The notes below the pieces were generated by a model that did not search any database, had not been told where the DNA came from, and saw only the letters and a program-made list of their open reading frames with translations. A program made the translations under genes and the position numbers. A DNA stretch of 64,000 nt from Trichosphaerium sp. ATCC 40318 (lineage: Eukaryota; Discosea; Flabellinia; Trichosidae), in the NCBI GenBank assembly GCA_038496445.1, contig JALMLS010000143.1:248001-312000 (forward strand), written 5' to 3'. Positions 22,277-32,953 of this stretch are shown in pieces; position 1 is the first letter of the stretch, and every line of letters starts with the position of its first letter.

Positions 22277-23230
22277 TTCAGTGTAGTTTTCTAAAGACTT
22301 TTCAGTGACTGTTGTTGACCAAAAAACCTCGTGACTTTCTTATTAAGTAAAATGCGAATTTTCACAGAACAAGGAAGGTTAAAAACCTTTAGATTTTTAA
22401 ATGCAAGTCCAAAAAAGCGTTGCGAGTAATCGAAGCTATTTTTTCAAATCAAAACAATTCAAAACATAGTTGGTTCAAGCTGATAAACTGTTTATTTTTG
22501 TGTTTTACACACTTCTTCACAATGTAAGACGCCGTCTAAAACAACTACAGCCGGGAAGTTTTATCTATTTACTAGATATTTTTTGTATGGCTGGTGATGG
22601 CCTTTACCAGGTGTTGGACACGTGGCAGAGGAGTTAAACCTCGGTTTTGCATTGAAAAATCGAAAGGTTGGATTTCACTACCAAATTCGTGTATTCTGTT
22701 AAATACTCGGATGTAATTCGCTTTTTATTGTCCGTATCATTCAAGTTTGCGACAGGTTTGGCAGAAGTATCAAAGTGTAAGATCTTGCAAGAACTAACAA
22801 AACTGACAGATCTTGTAACTTCTGCTAGTTCTTGCAAGTTCTGTCAGATTTTGTCAGTTTTGATAGTTCTTGCAAGAACTGACAAAGGTTTGATACTTGT
22901 GGAACCGGTGCAATGTGAATGCATCACATTCTATAACTCGTGACAACGTACCCTGCTTGCCGTCCTTATGTACATTAAGGCAAGATGAAAAAGCACTGTT
23001 CAAAGTCATATCATCTAACAAGACGATCGCAGTATTTTACTTAGGTGCGCTAGAATAGCAACTTACAAAATTATGTAGATATCCGTTACTTGTAAGGAAT
23101 ACGCGTCAAAGGCATCAAAAGTTCTACCAGCGGTACAAACCACGCTTGACGTACCCAAGTAAGCAAAATAGCGGTTTATGCGCATTAACTAAATACAGAC
23201 AAAACCATCTGATTTGGCTGAAATTGTGGC
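22277..23230. repeat. Spacer with the best-preserved copy of a dispersed repeat
   Basis: The core is at about 22715-22890. It starts TTGTCCGTATCATTCAAG and GACAGGTTTGGCAG. It then runs through alternating self-complementary units such as CTTGCAAGAACTAACAAA, CTGACAGATCTTG, GTTCTTGCAAGTTCTGTCAG and TTCTTGCAAGAACTGACAAA. Shared segments occur at about 1895-1990, 2210-2300, 43560-43690 and 44240-44300. Short open frames on both strands here are products of the repeat. Nothing else in the stretch is supported. Confidence 0.65.
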
Positions 23231-23354
23231 TGCAAACGATGGGAAATTCGCTCGTTCACCATACCGCTCAGCAGCAACAGTTATAACGGTTAACGGCAAA
23301 ACTTCAACAGAGGCTTTGCAAGAAGGGGATGTCGTTCAATTTAGGCCAGAATAA
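23202..23354 (+). CDS. Possible 3' exon of an unrecognised gene
   Basis: After an acceptor-like ATACAG a frame reads DLAEIVAANDGKFARSPYRS, then ATVITVNGKTSTEALQEGD and VVQFRPE followed by a stop. The segment looks like a real protein end (a beta-strand, GD-turn, beta-strand layout). A possible upstream exon ends near 23160 (KFYQRYKPRLTYP), but the join is not secure. I do not recognise the family. Its neighbours are a repeat upstream and the convergent histone gene downstream. Confidence 0.35.
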   Translation, partial: KPSDLAEIVAANDGKFARSPYRSAATVITVNGKTSTEALQEGDVVQFRPE

Positions 23355-23459
23355 GTGAAAATAACGCCCCAAGTAGAAGGAAGAACAACTTAAATTAGAA
23401 AAACATTTATTATTAAAACAACGGCGATTATAGTAGGAGTACGGAAAAAAACGAAAGCT

Positions 23460-24616
23460 TTAGGTGAACTTTCTTGAAGGGTAAACGTAATCCTTTGCAG
23501 AAACTTGCTTACGCCTAATATTACGAACAGTGTGGCTCTCGTGCTATTTGAAAAACGTCAGAATTTAACACAGACAGCAAAATAAAAGTAACTAAAACAA
23601 AGAACAAAATGAAATAAAGTTTGTACCTGCTTGTTCATTTGTGTCCATTGTCTGAAATCGATCATGTATTGCCATTGACCAGAGTCTACAGCGTGTACAT
23701 CGCAAGCAGATGGCGTCTAGAAAAGAATTATGCGTCAGATTGATCAAAAAACGGAAAAAAATCCAAAAAAAATCCAAAAAATGTTTTTGTACCTTTTTGT
23801 ACGTCTGGTACATATCCTCAATCATCTCAGATGCTGTAAGATCGTAGTTATAGAAGCCGTTATCTTCGTATTGCCAAACCTAAATTTATCCGTTAAAATC
23901 GTTTTTACGAATTTTGTTTTTGTTTTTTTTGTTATTTTGCGATGTAATTCGCTTTAAACTCTTCTCTTACCCAGCGCAATTCACCTTCATCTTCTGATTC
24001 AACTTCTCTAGAGCCATTTGATCTCTTTGAGGCCTTTTTAGGAGTGGTCTTGCGTTTTTTTTTTGGTGATGCTCTTTTAGCTGTTCGCTTTGCTGGAGCT
24101 TTTCTTTTCTTGCCAGTACTCTTCTTGGCCTTTTTAGCTGCTGGCTTCTTTGTTCTTTTTGCAGTTTTCTTTTTCGTGGAAGCTCGCTTTTTCTTTTTTT
24201 TAGGTGCTAGTTGAGCCTAAAGCGTTGATCTTAGAATGTGGGTGCATAATTTCGGTTTAAAAAGAGTGTACCTTGAGTTTTGGTGTTGCTCGATAAGAAA
24301 GTTTGGTTTGGGCAAGCAAACCATCTTCTACGGCCAATTTGATGGCGTTGAGAACGAACCGTTTGAACTTTTCAGGTACTGGGTATGTCTCTTCAAGATA
24401 TCGACAAATAGCGACGTAACTAACAGCTTTTCGCTTCGAAGTCTCTTCTTGTACTGCGGAGATGGCATTTGCGATCATACGTAGGTAAGAAGGCTTTGTT
24501 TTGCGTGTTACAGCCTTTTTTTTCTTGACTGTTCTCTTCTTTACTAGTGTTGGCTTTGGGGCCGTAGCCTTAGGCTTCTTGTTCTTAACTTCGCGCTTTG
24601 GTTGCTTTCTTGGCAT
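23460..24616 (-). CDS. Linker histone H1 with C-terminal WWE domain
   Basis: Five exons. Exon 1 (24616 to about 24271) gives a basic N-tail and a complete H15 winged-helix domain: PSYLRMIANAISAVQEETSK, VSYVAICRYLEETYPV and FVLNAIKLAVEDGLLAQTK. Exon 2 (about 24216-23970) is an H1-type Lys/Ala/Pro/Ser-rich tail, turning acidic at its end (REVESEDEGELRW). Exon 3 (about 23880-23812) reads VWQYEDNGFYNYDLTASEMI then EDMYQ. Exon 4 (about 23716-23627) includes DSGQWQYMIDFRQWTQMNKQ. Exon 5 reads HESHTVRNIRRKQVSAKDYV and ends at 23460. Exons 3-5 together match the WWE pattern: W-x-Y/W-E-D-x-G-x-W/F-x-x-Y, S-x-x-I-E, then Y-x-I-D-F-x-x-x-x-Q-x-N, ending T-x-R-x-I-R-R. H1 binds nucleosome linker DNA. WWE domains bind poly(ADP-ribose) through iso-ADP-ribose. 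The fusion suggests a linker histone that responds to PARP activity. Confidence 0.82.
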
Positions 24617-24965
24617 GCTTACTAGCCGTTAGATTGAAATAATTGCCAAATTTCTTTGTTGTATTTTTATCAAGTTTAAGGATAAGTTTGTAAATGTTCA
24701 CTGATACCGACTTCGAAGAAGTAGTTGACTACTAACGATTGTCGTTGTAAATACCGCTAGGATATTACCATTCGTTACGAAACTACCTTTGTATGTCGTG
24801 CAACTACAACTTAAATATGTGAGAATACTCGTTGTTCTATGAAGAATGTTGGAAGATCAAAAAAAATCTGCTTCCTATCAATATCAGAGCTCTAACGCAA
24901 TGTTATTGGTGACACCTTCGTCAGTTTCTAGATTGGTACAATACAAGAATTTTATTAGGGCTTTA
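24617..24965. promoter_or_regulatory. Spacer upstream of the H1-WWE gene
   Basis: About 350 bp between the start of the H1-WWE gene and the stop of the next minus-strand gene. It must contain the histone promoter. It is AT-rich and I see no canonical histone promoter element. No coding frame is supported. Confidence 0.4.
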
Positions 24966-25897
24966 TCATTTGATTGATTTCGAGTCTTTTTCGTAGTCTT
25001 CTTGGCTCACTCTATATGCCCAGTGTTGCAATGTCTGCCTTACTACAGGCGACACACTAGGATCATCATACGATTTTCCTGAATTTATTATCTTCTTTAC
25101 TAAGTTTCTTCGCCATCTACCACGTGGACCGCATACACCTATCGGAAATTTACTTAACGCAAAGTACAGTCTGAGTACCTATCCATCTTTCAATTTGTCT
25201 GTCATCGTCATTGGTGCGTCTTCCGTTATAGTACCTGCAATACCACTGAAACCATCCTCTGTAGTTATTAGTATAAAATTGTAGCTACACAACTAACCTA
25301 GGGTCTTGCTCTATTATCCATTTTTTACTTTCCCATTCGTTCAAGTCAGCACCACTTTTGACTTTGAAGAAATTTACATTTTTAGAGTATGAGGTATTTG
25401 TGACTTGCTTCTTAATATCCAAACCTTCAAACCTATGTTTCAGACGAGTTACTCCTTGGTCATTTGCTGTAATAGTACCAGTCTTGTGGAAGTTCTTTCC
25501 ATCCAGTATTTGGATCTTCTGCCTTCTCAACTTTGTTTGTTATCGTAGAATTGATCGTCCGAAAGTAGCCACCGCCAAAACTACCACTTTGTAGCACTTC
25601 TTTCGGCGTCTAAATAGAACATAAGTTGGTTTTGTTCAAAACCAATAGTTTCAACTTGATGTAGCCTATTCGCGTATTACACGCGTCTTCAAGGTGTAAC
25701 AGCAGTACCATATTGGGTTTGAAAGCCTTGCAATCAGGAAATACTATTTCACCTCTAGTATTACGCTCTGGCTCCACGCGGGGATCATTGTCACTATTCT
25801 CCGTGACTTTATACCTTTTTTGCCCCGAAGCGTTGCAAGTACGTCGTTTTAGTGAAGTATTTAATGCTAGGTGTCTAGCTCGTACAGTCAGTAGCAT
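24966..25897 (-). CDS. Conserved uncharacterised protein of the GSFGG / GWFQWYCRYY family
   Basis: Five exons or so. Exon 1 starts at 25897 and ends CKAFKPNM. The exon from 25609 continues TPKEVLQSGSFGGGYFRTIN and ends LPQDW. The exon from about 25446 begins FEGLDIKKQVTNTSYSKNVN and ends NEWESKKWIIEQDPR. The next gives GWFQWYCRYYNGRRTNDDDR then QIERWIG. The last gives CGPRGRWRRNLVKKIINSGK, SPVVRQTLQHWAYRVSQEDY and a stop at 24966. All joins are in phase. The motifs (GSFGG, a W-x-G-x-D/N segment, DPRGWFQWYCRYY, GRR...DDRQI.RW, RQTLQHWAY) define a family I recall from bacteria, fungi, plants and giant viruses. Its function is unknown. The invariant aromatics and charged residues suggest a nucleic-acid or small-ligand role, but this is not established. 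Confidence 0.8.
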
Positions 25898-26150
25898 CCT
25901 GAGTTCGAAGGTATGTTAGAATGGTGCACTTTCAACAAAAATCAAGATTTTGACACTTTATTGGTTACTAACGTGTGGAGTTCCAGAGCCTGGTACAGCA
26001 AGCTACCGATTGACAGGTGACTGGAATTGACTCATAACGAAATTAGCAATACGTTTGCTTGCATGTGATGTACAAAGACAGTTATATCTGTAAAAGCGAT
26101 GAGTTGCTCTATGTATGTTTGGGTGTGTAATGTTGCTGATTTCTTGGTAG

Positions 26151-29100
26151 GGATCCTACGTTTATACGGAGCCGAAGTCTCCAAGCGGTTCCTATACGTA
26201 CCAAACGCCCGATAATTACCTTAGCCATTACGAAGGCGTAATACACGACAATTTATACAGTAGCGCAACTGCTGCTTATGGCATTCAGTCCAGTGAGCAA
26301 CAAACAACCCCTAGAAGGCAAAACAGCCGTAATTGGAGCCAAGAGTTTTATAATCTTCAAGTACGCGGTTTTTATTTAGCATCTTAGGCGCCAAAACTTA
26401 TAATAACGCGTTTAATAAAGGGAAAAGTGACGTTAGGCAGAAACAGCACGGACAGACAACCAAACGCCAACACAGTACGAAGCAACAGTTAACAGCAATG
26501 TCAATTGAGACTTGGCTCTGTTTTCTATTTGTCACGCTTCTCTTTTGCCTCAAGTATTACCAACACATTACGTTTTAGGTCAGCGGACTTTGTGACATTC
26601 AATCAGCATTCGCTGCACGTGCCACTGAAATAGGAAAAATAATAATTGCTGAGAGATTTGTACCTCTAAAAGATCGCAAAATTAAGCCTGTAGATGTTGG
26701 CGGTACGTCTCAATTTAATCTTAATTTGAACTGATATTTTCTGAAGGGATAGCTGGCGGCTCTAAATTTATTGTTGAAGGTATTTTCTTCAAGTTTGCAA
26801 CTGATGGTAAGCTAAGAAATGTTTTATTGTTTTTGCTTTGTTGGTCTATTGTTAACTTGTATTTTTGTAGAAAGGAACCTGTACGGTGGTGATGAATACG
26901 CAATGAAGAGTGTAAACCATGAAGTGAAGGGTATTACAAGTCTGATAGATTGGCAGCTGGATACAGTTGGCTTACATCAAATCAAGTTCCCTATTTTGGT
27001 AGTAATTGATTATTTGGGATATCGTCTTTCGGCTTCTTCAGTCCTACCATTGGGAAAAGAAACATTAGTAATTGGTTCTGCTGATGGAGGTATTACCATT
27101 AATCAGCCAGGTGAAAATGCGAAGCAAAGCGCAAAGTATTTGAATGACCTTGTCCATCTTTGGTTGTCAAGGGTAAATCTCGCAAGTCATTGTATTATTA
27201 GTAGAAAGAACAAAACGAAAAGTAAGCCAATATTGGGTCCTTTTGATTTGGAAGGTCATGTTAGTTATGATGGACATTTGTATATATGCGATCTAGCACG
27301 ACTTTTTCCTCCAGCAGCAAGACAAAAAGGTAAATCTACTTCTGTTTGAGTACCTTCTTCGAAAACAAGAATTTTCTAAGATTAATTAAAAATTAGGTTT
27401 ACTTGGTTGCCACTTGTATAGATTACTCCGACCAGAGTTTTGCAAAAAGTACACATATCCTTTATGCTCAGACGGTAATAATCCACTAAAAAAAATCATG
27501 TAAACTATCCAGTAAATAATTGTTTAGCGTTCATTCCATTGGTAGAAAATGTGGATAAATTTAATAAAGATATCCGTATTGCTACTGAATATTTAGAGGT
27601 ACACGTGATTAATATTATTTTTTCTATACCCCATGTAGTTGTTAACTGTAAATTAAGGATGTTGTTTTACCCTGGAGTGCTGCTATTTTATCATCGTTCC
27701 CTTGTTTACCACCTTTACGTGTTTTAAGGGTACGTACCTACATTACTTCCAAGAACCTCAAGTTTCTTATTGTTTTATTGTTTAGCTCATTATCCATCAA
27801 CATGGATTAAATTACCGATATATATGGCTGCTTGCTCAATATGTTACCACACCAGCACTTAAACAAGCACTACTGACGGTACATTATTCACAACATGAGT
27901 TTGGGTTTTTTCTCACTGTTTTAAAGGAAGTAGTTGCACGCACTCTGAAGAATATCATTAGACACCGCTTACGCAAATCTGGTAATAATGCAGGTTAGTA
28001 CTCCTTCTTTATCTTGTCTTAGTCTCATATTGTTTTTTGTTAGCCTTTGGCAACGAAATGGGTAAAGTCCTATCTTTGGCGCTTACAGAATCAGATGCAG
28101 GAGATGCGTTTTGGGTGCAACTTCAAGCTGAAGTAAAAAAGAGGTTTGTTATAAGGAGTAAAGTACCAGAGAGTGTAAAAGAGATGCACGCCCTTGCGAA
28201 AACTGTATCTCCAAGACGTTTAAATGAGACTATAACATCATACATCTACGCTCTTGCCATTAATGATGAACCCAAGGTATGTTTTGCAACTCCTTGTTTG
28301 CCTGAGTTATTGCAATACTACTTCTAATCACAATGAATAGGATTCACCTTTAGGCGATATTGTTGTTGTAAAGCGGAGTGATTTATCTCCATCATTATTG
28401 ATACATAGCCTTCAAGAATTGTTGTCGTTTTCGTTTAAACAATCATCACTTGAACGGTTTGAACGTATTTTTAGTGGGCAACCAGGTGAGCCTTCTCCTA
28501 AGAAGAGTGTTACTTGTGAATGTGGAAATCCGGCAATATCCAGAAGTGTAACAAAGGGTCCAAACAAAGGTAAGTTAATACTGTATAGTTAAATGCTGAT
28601 TCATATTTGTAGGGCGCTCAATGTGGTGTTGTGCAAAAATTATAAATGATAAATGTAATTTCTTTGAGTGGGTATGCGAAGATAATTCACGGAACAAGTT
28701 TATTGTTACAGCTGATGATATTGAAGCAAGTTGGCCAAAGTACTAAACCACAAACAAATGTTTGTTGCTTTGTTTTTAACCTCCTTTGACCTTAGAGTCC
28801 GTAAGAGCTATCTCTCATATTTTCAAGACGCCGTACAATTCAAATCAGTTGCAGACGCAGCAGAAGATTTTCACTCTCACGAGTTATACCTGAAGAAAGC
28901 AGCCGGTAAGTACTTTTTTTTGTTTAACTATTTTCTTTCTTATTTTTTCTTATTTAGACTGTTACATGTCTTGCTTGGAAATCAATACACGGAATGCTTT
29001 TGCTCTTCATAATCTTTCACGTATATTGAAAGAACTATCAGCTTTTAGTATACACTTGCCAGATATAAGTTTCGAGTATAGTTTCCTTTCAAAGCGGTTT

Positions 29101-29657
29101 AACAGCTTAGCGAACAAACTTAAGCCAGAACTAAAAAATTTCAAAGCTGATGTTTATCGCAACAGTGACATACGTAAAGATGATAAAGTACGCAACTGAT
29201 ATTAATTTGATAAATAAGTGCTAAGCGGGTGTTTTTATTCAGGTAGTAGAAGTGCAAGCGGGTTTTTGGTGTCGATTGGGTGTTGTCAAGAGTGTTGCTG
29301 TTATTTTTCATGAATGTCACAATCTCAAGGTTTTAATGGTCAGTGAACCTGATACATTCAGATCTTTCGGTGATGAGATATGGACTGCACTTTCTTTACA
29401 CTATGGAGACAGACTTCCATTGCGTTTGACACATCAGGTAGACCAGATAACGAAAATCCAAAAGCAATTCTGATTTTTTTCTTAAGGTTTGGTGTACACT
29501 TGATGTGTTTCTTGGTATTCAAGCAGTTCAAGGTTTTCACTTTACTGCATTATTTCAGCAACTGACTTTATCTAATTCTGATGTAAATTTTTCTACTTGG
29601 TCGTCTATGGTTGATGTATTTGTAAAACATTTGTATATTAGAAGTTTACGAACATAA
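26151..29657 (+). CDS. CLU-domain protein with GRF zinc finger
   Basis: A gene of about a dozen exons; the start codon lies upstream of 26151 and is not resolved. The first part (SYVYTEPKSPSGSYTYQTPD, NWSQEFYNLQ) leads into a CLU domain: IAGGSKFIVEGIFFKFATD, KSVNHEVKGITSLIDWQLD, FPILVVIDYLGYRLSASSVL, ETLVIGSADGG, GPFDLEGHVSYDGHLYICDL, ARLFPP and LYRLLRPEF. It continues with the CLU C-terminal core: HQHGLNYRYIWLLAQYV, ARTLKNIIRHRLR. An exon pair at about 28343-28740 then gives CECGNPAISRSVTKGPNK and GRSMWCCAKIINDKCNFFEW, a four-cysteine GRF zinc finger. A TPR-like stretch follows (YMSCLEINTRNAFALHNLSR). The final exon ends at 29657. CLU proteins control mitochondrial distribution and bind mRNAs for mitochondrial proteins. 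GRF fingers bind single-stranded nucleic acid in topoisomerase 3, APE2 and NEIL3. The combination is unusual. Confidence 0.8.
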
Positions 29658-29994
29658 AACTGTAACTACTAAACCCTTTGTAGTTTAAGTATTTCTTTAT
29701 GTTCAAACACCTCAAGATTAAGTAATACATACACTTGTGGGAAACCATCTTATGCTTGAACTTGTGATATGAAAAAACGTTTAAGGCAATCATTGACTGA
29801 ACTAGAAATATTGCTGAAGGTAAATGTATTCAATGACGTAGGTCAATATCTATAGGTATTCAAGATTTGCTACTACTTTTCTGTTGAATAGCTACTTTTG
29901 TAGAGACCCAACGCGTAAACTTTTGCACTAGAAGACCCAACGCGTAAACAACCAAAATTTTTGAACTAGTTCTTATTTCTTATACTGGATTCAA
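29658..29994. other. Spacer between convergent genes, with a short duplicated ACGCGT motif
   Basis: About 340 bp of 3' flank shared by the CLU gene and the RBX-like gene. It contains two copies of GACCCAACGCGTAAAC about 30 bp apart (near 29905 and 29935). No coding frame is supported. Confidence 0.45.
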
Positions 29995-30475
29995 CTATTT
30001 ATCAAGAAAATTTTCAAACGACCACTCTTGGTTACACAATGGACAGACGTTCCTAAATTAGACACATATTAGTTCGATAACAACCAAACTAGTTTGAAAC
30101 TAACCTTATTTTTAGCCACCGTTTCATGCAACAAAAATGAAACGAATGTCCACAACTTCCCATCACTGAACGACAGCCTGCGTGATGAATTGGCGTACGA
30201 ATATTTTTAGGATAAACGCTTGACGTACAGGGACCACAATCAACATTCTTTCCCATTTCAGCTTGATTGGTTATACAATTATCCATAATATGATTACGGC
30301 ATATGGCACAGTTCTGTACTCCTCCTCCTAGGTATATGTAAAAGGTATATACGCCAATAAGGTTCTTTGTACAAAAAAACATACCAGACCAAACCCACAC
30401 AGCAACAGCGTTCCATTTTTTGATTGTAAACTTTTTTTTATGTTCTCGTTGTGAGCACTTTACTGTGGAGATCAT
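29995..30475 (-). CDS. RBX1/RBX2-like RING-H2 subunit of cullin ubiquitin ligases
   Basis: Four exons. Exon 1 from 30475 encodes KKWNAVAVWVWS, the strand that inserts into the cullin. Exon 2 gives VQNCAICRNHIMDNCI, ending near CGPC. Exon 3 gives CRSVMGSCGHSFHFCCMKRW and LKIR. Exon 4 gives NVCPLCNQEWSFENFLDK and the stop at 29995. The zinc ligands follow the RING-H2 order with the extra RBX cluster. KKWNAVA...W and CRNHIMD are specific for RBX rather than APC11. The last ligand pair is CPLC, as in RBX2, rather than the CPLD of animal RBX1. HFHC of other RBX proteins is HFCC here. The protein recruits E2 enzymes to cullins. It would be the catalytic partner of the F-box proteins in this window, although that link is general knowledge and not local evidence. 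Confidence 0.88.
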
Positions 30476-30908
30476 GAGATGTATGATAATTTATTTTAAA
30501 TGTGTGGCGACTTGTTGCGGTTGTTGTAATAATGTTAACTGGAAGGATCTTGTTTTAGACCATTCAGAGAATATCAAAATAAAGACGCTACTTTCTGTTT
30601 CCATGAAGATTTACTCCCTTGGGTCGTACGCCATGAAGTGACAGATTTCATAAAGCTGTATTGTGTGTAGAGATTACAATATGGCTCAGGCAAAACAATC
30701 AATCGAAAACAATGCATCATGTAGGAAGTGTTCGAAATAATCCATTGCTGTATTTTGGTTTAGCTGCTAGCAGACTTCCATATCTTCAGGACCTTTTTTG
30801 CAATAAAGTAAACCATCCCTATATTGCAAGTCCGTATTGTCAATGATATTATTTGTCACCGTTATTAAAGGTTCACAATCCACCAAAGAAAATAGCAACA
30901 ACATTTGT
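30476..30908. other. Spacer, no supported gene
   Basis: About 430 bp between the start of the RBX-like gene and the stop of the next minus-strand gene. Short plus-strand frames at 30420-30641 and 30661-30846 overlap or adjoin exons of the RBX gene and show no domain. The RBX promoter must lie here. Confidence 0.45.
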
Positions 30909-32223
30909 TTATTGTTTTTTTTCATTATATTTCGCTAACAACTCTCCAATGACATTCTCAATTGACATTGGTTCATATTTTTTTACCTCATTCGTTTCAA
31001 CAATACAATCCATTACGTAATCAGGCCTAGGTGATGCAAAAAAAGCAATTGACAAACGCTCCTACATCGCTTAGTTAGCTAACACTTTTTGACATTATGG
31101 AAACTAAAAAAAACATACAGCTTCATTTGGTGCCCATCTTACTCTGTGTGGTGTTGGTCTCCATTTATCGTTTGTCCACCTACCCATTACCAAACCAATG
31201 TTTATAAAAAAAGCATCAGGAACGTAATCAGCGAATACCTAAAGGAATATAAATCAATGTCTTTCTTTGCTGTTGTTGGTTTTTAAGTCATCTCTTACCC
31301 ACTCATTGTTCTTTTTCTTGACCTCTAACGATTCTTTTACATCGGTCATTGCTAGAATAGTAATAGAAGTGTAGTCAAAGTGCTCAGGCATTCTTAGTTG
31401 ATTCTCTTTAGGCTTCACTTTTGGATACTTGTACGCTTTCAACAGCAATCCTCCGTCTTTGTGCGAATCAATAAGATCCTTTGGGTCAACTTTTAAAGCC
31501 TGAGCGGATATTCTGCAGAGAGCACATGATAAGTAATAGATCTACAAGGGAGGCCGTACCTCAATAATGTAAACATTAAATTCTTAACGGCATAGTAGTA
31601 GTCACGTGTTGCAACATCGTATTCATGAGATTTGGGTGGTATGTTACGAGCATAAAATAAATGATTATCTAACCCTTCTGGAGGTATTGCGTATGGACCA
31701 ACACTAAATTTTTCAAGAGGATCATTTGGTAATCCAGGTTTTCCCTAGTATTTCAACAGTGTTAGAAAACGGTCAATACAAACCATGGCAACGTACAAAT
31801 GCGAAATTTATGTTTTCAGATTCTATTGGACAATAGCCAGGTCCAAAACTTTTCGTATTTACCACTTTCATCTTTTCATTGAGTGGCTTGTTGAAGAACT
31901 TTGCTGATTGCTCCATCATACCTTCGACTACACTATTATCTATACCATGACCTGTTATATAAAGACATCCGATATTGGTAAAGGCTAAAAGGAGTGTCAA
32001 ACGTGACATGAAAGAGAACCAGATTTTTTTTTTGATTACCATTTTCGATGGCATTAACTACTTCTTGTTTTTTCTCTGGAACACCAGAGAAGAAAGGAGA
32101 TATATCTACTACAGCGAGACCATTATCTAAGATACCTTTAAACCGTATTAGTTAGTGGTACACGTCATACCGAAAAAATTTCGTACGACAGACAGGCCGT
32201 TGACTATTATTTGAGGACATGAG
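30909..32223 (-). CDS. 2-oxoglutarate/Fe(II)-dependent oxygenase (isopenicillin-N-synthase-like)
   Basis: About six exons. Exon 1 from about 32223 reads MSSNNSQRPV. Exon 2 reads NGLAVVDISPFFSGVPEKKQ then EVVNAIE. Exon 3 has AFTNIGCLYITGHGIDNSVV, the DIOX_N pattern, and KFFNKPLNEKMK. Exon 4 (about 31745-31560) has GPYAIPPEGLDNHLFYARNI. Exon 5 has SHKDGGLLLKAYKYPK, PEHFDYTSITILAM (HxD, two iron ligands) and NNEWV. Exon 6 has ADYVPDAFFINIG-type sequence, GRWTNDKWRPTPHRVRWAP (third iron ligand His), and the end RLSIAFFASPRPDYVMD to a stop at 30909. All three iron ligands are visible. The fold matches plant/fungal 2OG oxygenases that hydroxylate or desaturate small molecules. The substrate cannot be predicted. 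Confidence 0.85.
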
Positions 32224-32953
32224 GATGTGTAGAGTATTTGTTGGTTATAAAAGCCAAATTAAGAGGTAAGTCAAAAAATCAATCTAAATAAGTCTAAAAC
32301 GTAATCACGTGCTAGGTGTACGCGTAGTACTTAATCTTACAGTCAAATTTTGTATTTTACCTGAATTTTTTACCAGACAACCTTTTGAGTAAACATGCAC
32401 CAATTATTGGGTTCTAAGACTGTACTCTCTTCTCCATTTAGATAATTATACTCATTGTGTACCACCTCTGGTGTTCATCGATTTACCATTAATTGTTGAG
32501 GTAGCTATATTGTGGCTCTCGTGAACGTTTCTCTTCAATACTCTTGACGTAGGCAACAATACTGTTATTTTTGATTGACATCTTTATTGACAAATATTAT
32601 GTGGTTAAATAGGATCATGAATCTGTACTAAGATAATGTAACCGACAATACCATTCTAATATCGCGTGTTGACAGCAATTTAATAACCTCAGACTCAAAA
32701 ACAAGCACTTGGTATAGTGCCCAGGCACCCATCAGAAGAGTCAGCAAAATACACCTTGAAAGTCATGCTTTTCTCTATAAAATGACCATACGTTGAAAAT
32801 GACAAGCGCTGTTATGAAAGAACCAATAGATGTAATCACAGAGTTTCTTATTTTTGTATAAATATAAACGGTGAAGAGAATGATTAAACCAGGGAATATC
32901 CAAATGTGTGGAGATAGTTTACAGATTGCTATGTGTAAGAATATTACTGGGTC
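32224..32953. other. Spacer with a possible two-helix membrane-protein relic
   Basis: A minus-strand frame at 32741-32977 encodes two hydrophobic stretches (HIWIFPGLIILFTVYIY and SIGSFITALVIFNVWSFY) and resembles a membrane-protein exon. No partner exon is evident. CACGTG lies near 32306. The remaining sequence shows nothing I can support. Confidence 0.35.
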
